Shown here piece after piece: positions 23,966 through 36,350 of a stretch of DNA of 64,000 nucleotides. This DNA is from Rhipicephalus microplus (Eukaryota > Arthropoda > Arachnida > Ixodida > Ixodidae). Where the stretch lies: NCBI RefSeq assembly GCF_043290135.1, contig NC_134700.1, positions 162,020,553 through 162,084,552 of the forward strand, read 5' to 3'. The translations under genes were made by a program, and so were the position numbers. Under the pieces are notes generated by a model. It was not told the DNA's origin. It saw only the letters and a list, made by a program, of their open reading frames with translations, and searched no databases. Position 1 is the stretch's first letter. The number at the start of each line of letters is the position of its first letter.

Positions 23966-26900
23966 TTGTTTGCTTTTTATTGACTCAAGCGAAGCTGTTT
24001 CGTCATTCTTTCCTTCCGCACAACTGATCCTTACCCACCACTGATATCTTACTGAGCAGACGGCGCCTCATAAAGGCCTTTTTTTAACACAGTGTACCAA
24101 GGACGTAGCTAGAATTTTTCTTTGCAGCGAAAATTGGTGTAGGTGGAGAGGGGGCAGGGCTCAAAGATCCGTTAAGTATGGTCGTGGGTGCTTGTAGGAG
24201 TGTATATGCAAATACACGTACACAGCCTAACCCTCTTTCCCTATTGCTTTGGCTATTTGTTACTACGGTATACTGTAAGCAATGTGCTCTTACGGTATCC
24301 TAAGTTGACCTGTCAAGCATGAATAGGAACATCTGTAGCAACGCGCAAATACTTAGCTGCAAAAAAAACAGTGCTAATACCCGTGCTGTTGCTAGGAGGT
24401 GCCTCGAAGGAAAAGTTCTTTTTACCTCAATACTAAAGACTTTTTTGGATTCTCGGATGCAGTGAGGCGTGTGATATTTCAAGGCTTCATGCGCAGGGCA
24501 CTGAGCTTTCTATTCCGAACTTCGAGGCGAGAGTAACAGCCGGTGGATGTTCTTTATAGCTGACGGGGCTGAAAATTTGTTTTCGTATCTTTCTGCTACG
24601 GTATCTCCAAATGAGAGGACGATTCTCGAATGATGTTGCGTTTCTGAAGCTCTGCGCTGTTCGATGCACCCGTCACGGGTAAACTCCTGCAGTTCACCGC
24701 ACAAAAGCATATTTGGGGGTTCGCTTGCTTCTCGGGCAAGTATTTGTTCTTCTGCTTGGGGGGAACGGTAACCTTTAAGCTCGATGTTACACCTTATTGT
24801 ATAGATGGTAAGGTGTCAAATTTAACGAAGTATAGAAAACAGCTGGCTCAATGACTATGCCACTGGAAAACTTTATTAAAATGTCTGTAGCTTTTGCCCT
24901 CCTTTGAAAGTGGGAAAGTTTGACTAGTAATGCGCTCGGAGGAAATTGTTTTCTCAGGCGCGCTGAGGTGCGATGCGTGCATCCTTCAAAGTGCAGAGGA
25001 AAATGAACCCTTCGCGGGAGTTAGCCTAACGCAGCTGAAGAGGTGGTACCACTAGGTCAGCAAGTTCGCTCAAAGAGCGAGCTAAGTTTTTAAGCGCCCT
25101 CATTTGCAACTTGAACTAGTAGAAACAAAGTAATTTATGACGGTGCATAGTTTCCTTATTCTGTTTATTCTTAGTCTGTTCATTTCACTGCGAACATTTA
25201 TTGTCCTCATCACACGCATACTTGGCCGAGTTTGTGCAATGTCAGTTAGGTGAGTGACATTAAAAACTTTAGTAAACAGCGATTCTTTTTTCTTTCACGT
25301 CGGGATTATTCAGTGAATACCGAAAAGAAAGAGCTTTAGTGAAGAAGCATGCTCTTTTTGAAAAGCATAGGAGATTGACAAAAACGCCTCCTTGAACGAC
25401 CTTGATTCTTCTTCCTTGATGACCTTGTTTTCGGAGTGTAAAGTAGGGGACGCCAGATGTTTCTCCAGGCTAAAAAAATAGAAAACAAAGACAGCACACA
25501 TTTCAAGTAGTAACAAAAAGTTGATCCATTATTACGAGTTTTTCTAACATTTTTCTCCGTATCGGGGCATAAAAGAAGTACAGGAAGTTTAATGTGTCTC
25601 TTATGCATTGTCATTACAACAATCAACCACGCAAGTCATCCAGTATATGGTTAGATTATCATTCATTTTATGTCGACATCCAACTTTAGCTAATGACCCA
25701 TGGATAAGTAATGTAGCTATCACAGTTCACTCTAATAAATAAATCAATACTAAGTGAATCTGCTTGTGGTATATTCAAGTAAAGAATTTTCACTAGCTTA
25801 CTCACTTCTAGCTCAATCAACCCTCATTGTTAGCATATACATGCAGAGTCATGCTTACGCTCGAAGTCATGCTTGCGCCATAATTCGTTATCACTTGTTA
25901 AAGTAGTGAAGTAGCCAAAACGCGTCTTTAGAGTGATACTAAAGAGCAAAACGTTTTTTCGCCTATTAGCACCGGGGTTTTTCGCCCCGAAAGCACCACT
26001 CTTACCGCAACATTACTCTTACTTAATAATTACATTACTAATCGAGAAAATGCGCGAAATGAAAATTTGGGTGACCACTGTCAGATTGCCGCACAAAACA
26101 TGGTGACGTAGTAAAATTTGAAGGCGTCTAGTGGGTCTTACAAAGCTTGTACTTAATGAAATTAAAGTTCGTTCTTTTCTCTGAGTGCCTTAGATTTAGC
26201 ATACAAAGTTTTAAAGAATTTCATTGAGCCAATATGGCGAAAACGCGAAAAAAATGCATCTCAAAGTTTCTTACGTAATGCACGGAGATGTACAGAATTT
26301 TGAAATGGAGCTTCAACTTTGATATTTACTTCCTACTAATGAACCTATTATCACAAAGCTTATGGAGCTTGAGTGCTCAGAGTGCAGTTCAGCAATATAT
26401 ATCAAGGCATTGTTTTTATTCAGTGCCCGTGTAAGCCAATAATGGCAACTTCGTTGCTGCTCAATGTGTTGGTGTGGCATAATCAGGTAGATGAATTTTG
26501 CCTCAGTCATTTTTAATGAGTGAGTACCTTTAAATTACCTACCCATTACGCTGTTCACACTATGAGACTACACTTCAGCCACGCAATAATAAAAGTGTTA
26601 ATGCGACTCCTCGTCCAACACGGCACATGTATAGTGTCGTTTTCCGCAGTAGTTTTAAGCACTGACGTGGCTCTGTCATAAAACCCTTCACTAATACAAT
26701 GAATATCTAGGCTGGGTTTTGTCTCGAACCCCGGCTATTTTTTCTCAATGTACGCGGGGGGAGTTTCTGTGGCGCACGGCGTGTTTTATATGCCCACAAC
26801 CATTGTGGTACTACAAGCATTCGCCTTCAAGAAAAGCAGAATGCATTAAGAAGAAAAAAAACGCACAGAGCCAAGAAAGAATTCACGTGAGGCAGTACCA

Positions 26901-27690
26901 GCGTTTCGTATATGACATTGTGCAAACTGAAAGTCAGCCTCTGCAAAAGCTGTGGTGGACCTATATGAAAGCGTTGGAATGACATCTAGCTGCGACTCCA
27001 ATGAATAAAAGAATGTTAGCGCAACTATAACGTTTCCTGTAGCAAATGCTAAGAGAGTGCTCTTAATGTGCAAGACAACACACCCGATCGCATTAAAAAA
27101 AGTGAAACCATTGGGCCTATGCAACAATAAGTACTCACCATAGAATTTTTAGGCCTATACTATAATAAGTACGCGCAGAAGAATCTTTAGGAAAGTGAAA
27201 CTTTCGGACAATCCTCGCAGAAAGAGAGGCAGGGGGATAGAAGAGAGTGCGATAAGGAAGTTAACCTGATTTGCCTTTCGTTTGGCTCCCTACACTTGGA
27301 GGAGAAAGGTGAAAAGAAAAGCAGTCATAAGAAGCAGGCCTGAACACACGCATGCACAATAAGATAATAAAAGGGAGGGACAACGTCAGTTTAGTCGGTC
27401 TTACAGGCCACTAAGCCCACCCTGATGTGTATCTACAGGGAAGGCAGCCAGCGAATGGGGAAGCATTTCCAGCAGTCTGTCTTTGAAAATTTTATCCTAG
27501 GTGCTTAACGGAAAACGAAGTTGGTGGGAATGTTTACTTACGGCAGAACTGCAGACGATAAAAGAGGGTTTATAATAGGGTAATGAATAATATATCGAAA
27601 CAAACCGCGACTCGACCAATTGCGTCGATTCTCTGGCTTCTTTCGACAATACTACCGACTAGCTTCGAAGCGACGTCCCGCGGCGAGCAC
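23966..27690. other. Anonymous AT-rich sequence
   Basis: About 3.7 kb without a supported gene. The frames are short, lack domains and overlap on opposite strands. The stretch after 24090 (accaaggacgtagctagaa) resembles a motif common in arthropod repeats but could not be assigned. Confidence 0.5.
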
Positions 27691-27699
27691 TCATCAACC

Positions 27700-28405
27700 A
27701 CTTGCAGACATCGCCCGAGGATGGCTCTGTGTGCCAATTCAATCTCCAGGATGGTGTCCTGTGCTGTCGTAACTTCCATCCAGACGGGCCCGAACTTCTT
27801 AGAGCAAAACCAATACAATTACGTCGAATGGTTCTTCTTGAACTTCATATGCGCTCCCACAGCCGGACGTCTAGTAGTATCGCGCACGTATGACCGTATT
27901 AGCCGTCGCTTATGTTGGCTGAGTCTCTTTTGTTCGGTCTGACGCTATGCCCTCCATTCTTTTTACTCTATGGTCGCGAGCCATCATCTCCAACCGACAC
28001 CAATCGACACCATTCTCCTCTACTGGCCCGACTCATCCAAGGGTACGCCAGTTTCCAAAGCTGCTCGATATGCGGAAGAATTTTGGCAATTAGCTCGCAC
28101 CCTTGCAACACGAGAACAAGGGCAACACAAATTTTGTCACGACGATGAACGGTCCCACTGCCACTTTTCGCCCAACTCTCTTGTTTAGCTGTGGGTGCCT
28201 CCCATTGCTGCTCGAGGTACCTCTACAAAGTTTGGTAGCAGGTACCGTTGACCTTACCGCGTCATAGAGCAATCTTCCGCCGTCAACTACCTCACCGAAC
28301 CCGTCACGCCCACTGCGCACCGGCGTCGCCGAGGCCACGAAATTGTACACGTGGATCGTCTCAAACCGCATCACGAGCCACTTGTCCTCACGACACCCTA
28401 GAACA
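27700..28405 (+). pseudogene. Remnant of a Ty3/Gypsy integrase
   Basis: Pieces in different frames recall integrase. First comes an upstream NFHPDGPELLR-like segment and a zinc-finger region (AGRLVVSRTYDRI) near 27780-27920. After a jump follow FFLLYGREPSSPTD (about 27955-28000), AARYAEEFWQLARTLATREQ (about 28060-28110) and a C-terminal GHEIVHVDRLKPHHEPL-like end (about 28330-28380). The catalytic core between the zinc finger and LLYGRE is missing, so there is an internal deletion as well as frameshifts. It is a different lineage from A, C and D. Confidence 0.7.
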
Positions 28406-28424
28406 TCTACTTGGCTTCGTCTTC

Positions 28425-28575
28425 AGTGAGGGGGAAATATGTAAAGAAGACGTAGAGTGTCATGCAAAGCTCGGCAGTCACATCGTCAGTGTTATACTTG
28501 GAGCTCGGACTGGATATTGTCCCTGTTTCGCTGGCTAGGCCTACGCTTCTGTCCTGTCTTAAATAACATTTATTG
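28425..28575 (+). repeat. Possible 3' LTR of the 27.7-kb remnant
   Basis: A purine-rich gagggggaaata (28429-28440) is followed by tgtaaagaagacg at 28440, which is where a polypurine tract and LTR start would lie after the pol end. No second copy exists in the window, so the LTR's far end is a guess. Confidence 0.4.
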
Positions 28576-30237
28576 TCAGGCTGGGTCAGTTTTTTCTTAT
28601 ACCAGAAATGGGGTACACAGACATGAGTAATTTTAATGTTGGAGTGTTAAGAAAAAGCTGACATTAACAGAGTCAGCCAATGAATGCAAAAAATAAACAT
28701 CAGAAATCCAGCTTAAATTCAACCTCAGCAATCTACCACAGATCAACGCTATGTCTCGGAACTACTTTTAAATATGTTCGCAGAACGTAACTTGTGGTTG
28801 CAGTGGAGGCTATTCATATTTATAAGCATCAGATGCGTACGCCTATTAGGTTATACATATGTGGTCCCCGGCAATAAACTAGTTCAAAAAAGCCATTCGG
28901 CGTTTTCTTAGAACAGTCTTCCTGGGCCCCTTTAGGTCAGAGAAGATTAATGAACAATTGAATTTGTTATAGCATACCAGACACAGTGTACTGACGGGAA
29001 AGGTATACAACAAGGACGTGGACAAGGGGTAAAACTAATTAACAAAAAAAACTGATGCGAAATTCAGGTGGCACAGAGACTTCGCGCACTAGCCCAATAC
29101 TTCACGCCAAGGAGCAGCTCTCCCATCATCCCAGCGGGGTGGATAAGTCCGATAAGATAGCGGGGGGGGGTTGAGTAAGCGATGGAAACCTGGCATTGCT
29201 CTAGGAAGCTGATACAGGTGTGCATTGCTACATTGCTACATGTGCACACCAAATAGAGCAATATTTTCATAAAAAGGCATACTAAGTTTATCTAGCCATG
29301 TTCTTTCTAAATATTTAATTAATATACATGGTAACTAGTGTGGCTCACGGTCATGCGGACTTTGCTACCCTGGTAGATTACATCAGTGGAGAGGGAGAAA
29401 AAGGGGCAAAACGAGCACAGCCTTGCCCTCATGCGGTGCATACAGCAGAAGCATCGTATGCTGGTATACTTCTCTTACACACTATTTGTCAAGAGAAATG
29501 AAGCACAGCTGAACACTACGTGAAAGTGGATGGCACAGTGAAATAAACTAGCCTGCTTGCATCAGCAGGAATAAGTGGCCACGAGACAGGGATGATCGAA
29601 GGCCACCAGAAAATGCTTCCCTCCTACAGTAAAGATATATAGTTTGATGACACTGTCGATGATAGTTGAGGACGGTAAGCCTGAAGCGAACCTAGGGAAC
29701 AAAAACGCAATAGGTAAATGGGCTCCGCAACACCTTTTTAGCACAGTCAAAAACACCACCGATAGGTAGTCGAAGCTGCAAAGGACAAGCGAACCAAATG
29801 TTATAGCACTATTCATTGCCTGGAATTCGTGATTGATTCTAGAATATGGAAAACAATGTTCCCTCTTCTTTCAACAAGTTACGCCATCTACCCAAGTGGG
29901 CGCGCCGTATACCGCAATTTACCGCAATTGGCTGGTTCTCACTTTATTGTCTCTCTTTCATGATATTTTCGTCTTGCAACATAACCATTTCATTGCCAAC
30001 ACCTCTTTTGTCTTGAACAGATATACAAGTGTTTGTTTTCTTCTTGATTGTGCCCATGCATGCATTCGCAATAACACTGCAAGTAAGGCACGCTTTGAAA
30101 AATTGGCCCCGTATCTGTCTGTTACACTGCAAATGTCGTCGAAAGACAGACAGTCTTGCGTCCGAGAAGAAAGAACAAAACGATTATTTCATGTTCTGCG
30201 CAAGAAAATTGGTGAATCGTATTCTGGAGGCGCTGCG
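28576..30237. other. Anonymous sequence
   Basis: About 1.7 kb of AT-rich DNA with no recognised gene or repeat partner in the window. Confidence 0.5.
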
Positions 30238-30716
30238 TCATAGTGCCTCGAGCTTGCAGGGGAGGCAAACGAGCGCATCGAGTCACGTCGCAAGTGTGAC
30301 ATGAGCGCTATCTGGCAGTTATCTTAGAAAATGAAGCACGTGGCGTGAGCGCCCGTACCTGAGGTGATAAGGTGTAGAACGGATAGGTGCCGCCACCATG
30401 TCGTCTTAGCAAAGCGTTGGAAACACTTGCCTTTTCGTGCAAGTGTTGCATGGTCATCGCAGCGGGATAAATGCTACGGCCCTTAGAATTACTTATGTAT
30501 GCCTTTTCTAGTAAACAAATGCATATACTTAATATTGACGCGTTCTTATGGTGCCTCAGATATGCGCAATTATTGCTTTTTAATTGAAATCACGCAAGTA
30601 TGAACGTTGAACCTTGAGAAATATTGGTGCGTGCGGAGGATGAAGTCGAGCATTTGGAATATCCTTTGGCCACTTTGATGCCATTTAGGGTACCGCTAAG
30701 AGTGAACAGACAACGT

Positions 30717-30790
<74 letters not shown>

Positions 30791-30795
30791 CAAAA
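30238..30795 (+). repeat. Dispersed ~550-bp repeat ending in (CAGA)n, copy 1
   Basis: Matches the reverse complement of 52738-53235 along its length. Shared landmarks in order are aacgagcgcatcgag, the gagcgctatctggcagttat region, ttagcaaagcgttggaaac, cccttagaattacttatg, agatatgcgcaat, accaatatt, and the tetranucleotide tract. It is non-coding and probably an interspersed transposon family. Confidence 0.8.
30716..30790. repeat. (CAGA)n microsatellite
   Basis: 75 bp of pure acag repeats at the 3' end of the dispersed repeat. The inverted partner at 52738 carries a shorter, impure (CTGT)n tract in the same position. Confidence 0.97.
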
Positions 30796-33325
30796 TTTTT
30801 TCGTCGAAGGTCCCCTAGAAAAACTATCGTCTTAAAAAAAAGAAAGGGCTCAAGTTATGACGCACGTTTGACGTAACTCCATCTCCCGTGCTATTCCTCC
30901 CTGCTTAGCTCCCATTGCACTTGTAGGGACGAGAGAGGAGATAAACAGCCTGCTACAGATCTCTGCAGGTGCGTTTGTACTTTACGGATTTTGATAATTC
31001 ATGTGGTGGTCGGTTTCTTCGTTCAGTTTTGAAAGTGTTTTCTTAGGCATAATATTTTTCATTAAAAATACACGTGCGAATTTGCTACGTTTGTAAAGTA
31101 ATGAGTAGTGGTGAGGTCCATGGATCCAGCGGTAAAAGTCGGGTAGTCGGCGTGGCCTGAGGCCTGTTGAATGGAGTTGGCGATGACGGCTTAGTTTTAA
31201 AGCCGTGAAAGTCTACAATAAATGAGTGGCAGTTACATTGCGGATCAGGGTGTCGTCAAATGTGCACAATGTACCACACTGCCCACGGCACAAAACTCCC
31301 TTTATAAATGCACTCACTGTTTATTCGTGATGTGTTGCAGGGCCCCTTGAAATGTGAGGTGAAAGGAGATGAATGAGCAATTCAATTTATTATTGCGGTG
31401 AGGGGTTTCACACCACTTGCTTTTATTTGTTGCCAATTTTGCGGAGGCACTGAAGCATATGCTCGGATGTCGAGGTCTAATGGCCATTTTTGGTTGAAGC
31501 GTAATATTTCAATTCGCCTGTTCTTTAATTAATGGCTTCGTGGTTATATATGGCATAATGACATTCATTCTAGGAGCACGGTGGCTTTCGTTAAAACTTA
31601 CCTTAAACTATAGTTTGGTCTATCATTAAAATATAAATATATTCGGCGACTACTGTCGACAAATGCAGCCACCCTTCCAAAACTGCAGTGGCTTTGAGAA
31701 TAAACGTTCGACTCTTTACACACAAAATACAGCAGCTAAAATAAAAGCTAATGTTTGTCTCCTTCAAGATTGAGATTCCACGCCATTATCCACTTTCCGC
31801 TCCGTTAACGAAATGGTCGCTTTGCTCGCTTGAATGTGCCTGAGACAACCTGTGCGAAATTTCCTTCCTATTGAATCGCAAATTAACGCTTCATTGTGAA
31901 ACTTTAGTGTGTTACGCAACCATCAGTGAAACGCTTCGTCACTCACGCGTTGTACGACACGTCGTGTTTTAGGCACGCTCTCATGGATCATAAGAAAGTG
32001 AAAATCTGACGCAAAGTACAGACTGATTGGTCTGAAAATAAAATAACGTTCACGCAAAAAAAGGCAAATGACACCATTTGAAGCAAATATATAGTTATCA
32101 AAGCCAAATATGTCAGATGGTAGTCCCAATAGCATCAGTTCTACATAAAGCATTATTTGTTCTGTCAGTCGGTGAATCGGTTTGCAAATGGTATCCCAGA
32201 AACAATACGAAAAATAAAAAAGAAAGGCAATGACAATGAGTATAAAGACCGTATAGATAAGACCGTAATAAAAGCAGGCAAGATTATCATAGAACTAATT
32301 TTGATACTAACCAAGAAACACATGAGTAACGTTCCCGGTGAATTACACAGCTGGGGTGTGATCGGTGTATTAGAAACAAGGCAAGGGCATTGACACTTAG
32401 TTTTAGAATGAAGAAATATCGGCGACGGCAAAATTCACGCAAGACAGCAAAATACGGATTTCACCATGCCAATTCATATAGGAAAAATGGTTAAAAACCC
32501 AGGTATTTTGTTTTTTTTTTATCTCCAATCGTCCCCCGTAAGTATTCGTTATTGTCAATTTAGTCTAACTTATGAGTCTTTTGAACGTGACGACTTACAA
32601 ATAAGGTCTACTACTCTATTGTTTATCGCTGAGGCTTCAACTGTTGATTTTTTAATAATAAATACGAGATCGTAGAACTTTTTTTTCAATCCTACGGAAA
32701 TAGCTTCGTCGACAGCATAAATAGTGAAAGAAATTCCAAATTATTTCTGTCGTACCTGAAACAAATGTATAGACAGGCTGTGGTGTTGGCAAGGGGGCGG
32801 GACTACAGAATAGTTTCGAGAACCTAGAGGAAATGCAGGTTTTTTTTCACCTTTACAATTGAGCTTGCCGCTACAAGAATTTCATTTTACGACTTCTTGT
32901 ATGGCAGTGCGGCACCATAGCTTCTAAAATACCACCACTCTCTCGAGCTAGAGGAAAACTAAACCCGATAGTTTTCTAAATTAGAAAAAATAAGCATTCA
33001 GGAAGAAGTACATAAATATTATTTTTCAAGAGCGTTGCTCACTTGATTATTCAATCGATGGATTGATCGGTCGATTGATTTATTGATAGAGTGCAATCTG
33101 TAAAGGTTTCGTCAGGGATATTGACCTAGGTTATCGCCTGTTTTGCTACTCGAAGTGTCCTGGGATCACTATTAGAAGGTGGTGGCACATACCCGCAAAA
33201 TATGGGCACAGTGGCACACCATCCCCAGGCGAAGGCTGGTCCCGCGGCGGAAACATGGATTAAACTGTCTTGAGTATTTTGCCACAGTATCAGGGCCTGC
33301 GTATTACGACCTATATATTTATATA
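30796..33325. other. Anonymous AT-rich sequence
   Basis: About 2.5 kb, no supported gene. Frames such as 32157-32431 occur on both strands and have no signature. Confidence 0.5.
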
Positions 33326-33428
33326 TGTGTGACGTAAGAAAGCAGGGATGGTTAGGACAAGTAGATGAGGAAGAAGTAAGAATGGCATAAACATAGCGTA
33401 TGAGCCAGGCCTCGTCTCCCATTCATCA
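33326..33428 (+). repeat. LTR-like unit, lone copy
   Basis: About 103 bp, TG...CA ends, matching the reverse complement of 38370-38479. Shared pieces are aggcctcgtctcccattcat and gcagggatggttagg followed by acaagtagatgaggaagaag. Like several other LTRs here it begins in a TA-rich stretch. With no internal region beside it, a solo LTR or fragment is the simplest reading. Confidence 0.6.
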
Positions 33429-35194
33429 TCCCCCCGAAAGAAGTCGCGTCAGATGAACAGAAACGAAAACTGAACATACGCGGCTTAGAAGTGTACAATT
33501 CCAAAAAGGGGAAATCGTTCCATGTCCCAGGAAAGTTCCGTAAACACACTATAGCCAAGCCCGTGGCTTGTTGCGAGCTTCGCGACCGCAGCGTGTGGAG
33601 TCGCCACCATCGAAACGACGACAGTGCACCTGGCCGCATAGGTGAACGAAACCAAACGAAGCCTTTTTTTCGACAATTTCGTTTGTAAGACTTAGGAATG
33701 GTAAGCATAAAAAACCATTTCTCATTTAATTTCAGGCATTTAGAAGCATGCAAAGTGCGAAAGCGGAGAAAATTGGAAAGTGATGCGCTTTAATTAGTTG
33801 GTAGTGCGGACCAAGAAAAAAACAGTCTCGCCACCCTGCTCGTGAAAGGCACGCAGTTATGTTGATACCAATTACAGAAAGTTTACCGAATACTGTCGAC
33901 GAGTTGATGCGAAGTCTTGAGCTACAAAGTGCGGGGACGTATGTGGCATGTCTTTACTTACAGCAGCGAAGTTTCCGTGCAGTGTGATGGATATATCAGC
34001 CAGCGCTGGACAGCTTCTGTGCTCCAGGCATCTGCGTTGGGTCTATGCGTAGTAGGTATACCTTCTTTGCACACGAACGCTGATGCATGCATATTGCTCA
34101 CTGCTGTACGTGCTAAAATGTTACTTACGTGACCTTTATTTAGTGGGAACATCGATCGATAGACTTGAAATAAAGTTATATATTGTTGCAAGCTTGTGGT
34201 ACCAGCGTTGTCATTTCGCTCGGCCTGTATGCGGCAGCACAACATACTAATGTAAGTATGCAAGATAATTATGAGCTTATGTTGCCAAGTTTACTGCAAT
34301 ATGTACTATGTGGAAACGATATAAATTGAAAAAGGGGGCTGCTACAACGGGTGGGGGTCAGCCATGACGCAGAAGCAGATGATGACAATGTCGTCTGCTA
34401 TGCAGAAGGCCAGCGGCAATATCGAAACACTCTGATGCTTCTAAAACCTAATTAATGTTATACGCAAGTATAAATTATAAAAACAATATTGATAAGAAGT
34501 ATCACTACCAGAAAAAACAAGAAAACAAGGGAAGCGCGGGTAGAGAAGGAAGACGACGTTGTTTCCACTGTGATCCCCCTGAGTGGGTACGAGCCATGGC
34601 GGTGGGGATCATCATCACTATATTGTGATCGCGGACTCAGGGCCCATTAAATACCCCCATTAGGTTACCTTACCTTGTGTAACAATATTTTTAGTTATAT
34701 TTCGTTCAAAAATATATTTATGTGTCGAAGGTAACGAAACCTTTTTGACTTATTAGTAAAATAGTCATTTTGCAATCTCTTTACGATTCCCCTCAATACC
34801 CAGACGGCGCTACCATCAGTTCCAAATTGCTGTCCCCATTTGCTCTATGGACGTGTCACTCCACTGCTATAGCTTCACAGGAGAGTGCAGCAGTCCGGTA
34901 AGTGCTGGACTTCTGGTAGGCGAGGCTGACTGTTGCGCACTGGCCAACAGAATTACGGGTTGAAGGCAGAAAATGGTGACGAGACAGCAATCCTTGCGAG
35001 GAATACACGAGTGTGGAACACCTTGGTGCACTCATGGCTCGAGTTTCTCACACGTCATGTTCTTTGTTGTGAATGGGCACTGCTAGTTTGCGTAATTTTT
35101 GGCCAACGGGGCGAAGTCCGCTTCTTTCTGAAAAACAGGGAGTGCTTTTACGCCGTTTGTGTTGTTTTGTCTCCTGTTGTTTCAATCGCTTTCA
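33429..35194. other. Anonymous sequence
   Basis: About 1.8 kb, no supported gene. The 137-codon plus-strand frame 34933-35346 is opposite the minus-strand frame that belongs with element E and was not accepted. Confidence 0.45.
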
Positions 35195-36283
35195 TCATAG
35201 GCTCCGTCTTGATCTCTGCTGGAGAAAACTTGTTTGATGTTTCTTTTCGGGAAAATGTGGTGAATCCATTGTATTCTTTTTCCCGAGAGAGATATCTTGA
35301 ATTTGTCGAAACTTCACTTGAATCTCTTGCAAATGGCCCTCCTTGAGCTGCCAGCGTTCTTTCGGTGACTGTGGTTGTCCACGTCGGATAGCATGTTGCT
35401 TAACCTGGTTGATTTTCTTGTGCTGGCCTTGCTGGTCTTGCGAAAAATGCTGAGGTGGCAGCCGTTCTGGGAAAAGGCAATGTTTCTCTTGGCAACTTGA
35501 CGTAGTGCTCACTTGGTAGCTGTTGCAATGCTTCTCGTGCAGTGAAGTTGGCAGAACAGACTTGACTGGAGGAATATCACTGGCACCTGCGACACCGTTC
35601 ATTACGGAGGCTTCTGGCACCCGGCACCCTGTGAGAGATGCTTCCGAGCCTTCTGTGTTTGGATTTTCAGGTTGCTGAGCACTTGACGCTGACACCGCTA
35701 CATGCATAGTTTGGTCAGATTTCGGTTTTTAATGCCCATCTTTCCGTGCAACTAACGAGGTGAGCTGTTCTGACGAATGAATATGGATAGAAGCCGCAGG
35801 GCATGGCTGAGTATCCTCCAAGTTCCGCAGCTCTCTCCCGACCGTAGTGGGCGTAGGAGGCGTGAGGTGAGCATTGTGAGGGACAAAAGAGCCAAGCAAT
35901 GAAAAACCAGGAGGTGCGCCAAGTGTGCGAGATAGAAAGCAAGCTGCTCCAATGTGTGAAGACTGATTTTTAATCTTCGAATTGTCATTGCGTTGTTCGG
36001 TATTTTCCCTATGCATCAGCTGGCCTACCATGAACAAGGCGTCCTTATGACACGAATAGTGACCGTCAGGAGCCTTTGAAGAGTTGTGTTGTAGAAAACC
36101 ATGTGGTGGACCATGAATGTGAGACGAAGCATGAAGGGCATCAGCAGGATGAGTGACGTCTCGTGTCATATGTTGGTGCGATGAATTTGGAAATGCCGAC
36201 GATGTCCCTTGAGTAAAGATCGTGGACTGTGACGGCCGAGTGCGATTGTCTCCAGACGGTTGATCATGAGGAAGCCCTTGTCG
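35195..36283 (-). pseudogene. Unidentified Ser/Pro/His/Gln-rich frame, probably element E internal region
   Basis: A minus-strand frame of 363 codons with only one internal stop (TAA at 35729-35731), far fewer than chance would give. The product is polar and apparently disordered: Ser, Pro, His, Gln and Thr rich, with no zinc knuckle, membrane segment or enzyme motif visible. It lies directly downstream, in transcription order, of the gag-like segment at 38045-38242 once the LINE is disregarded. It is therefore most simply the rest of a retroelement ORF. A tick-specific host exon is the alternative. Confidence 0.45.
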
Positions 36284-36350
36284 TAGTCGTTAAAACAGGC
36301 AATCATCTCTTCTCTGATTTTTAGTCACGATTAGTTGTTATCAAATATGT

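Noticed and set aside
30716..30790. CRISPR-like regular repeat
   Set aside because: A simple tetranucleotide microsatellite without spacers. No CRISPR array exists in the window and the DNA is eukaryotic.
34933..35346. 137-codon plus-strand frame with hydrophobic middle
   Set aside because: Lies opposite the longer minus-strand frame that connects to element E; probably a shadow.
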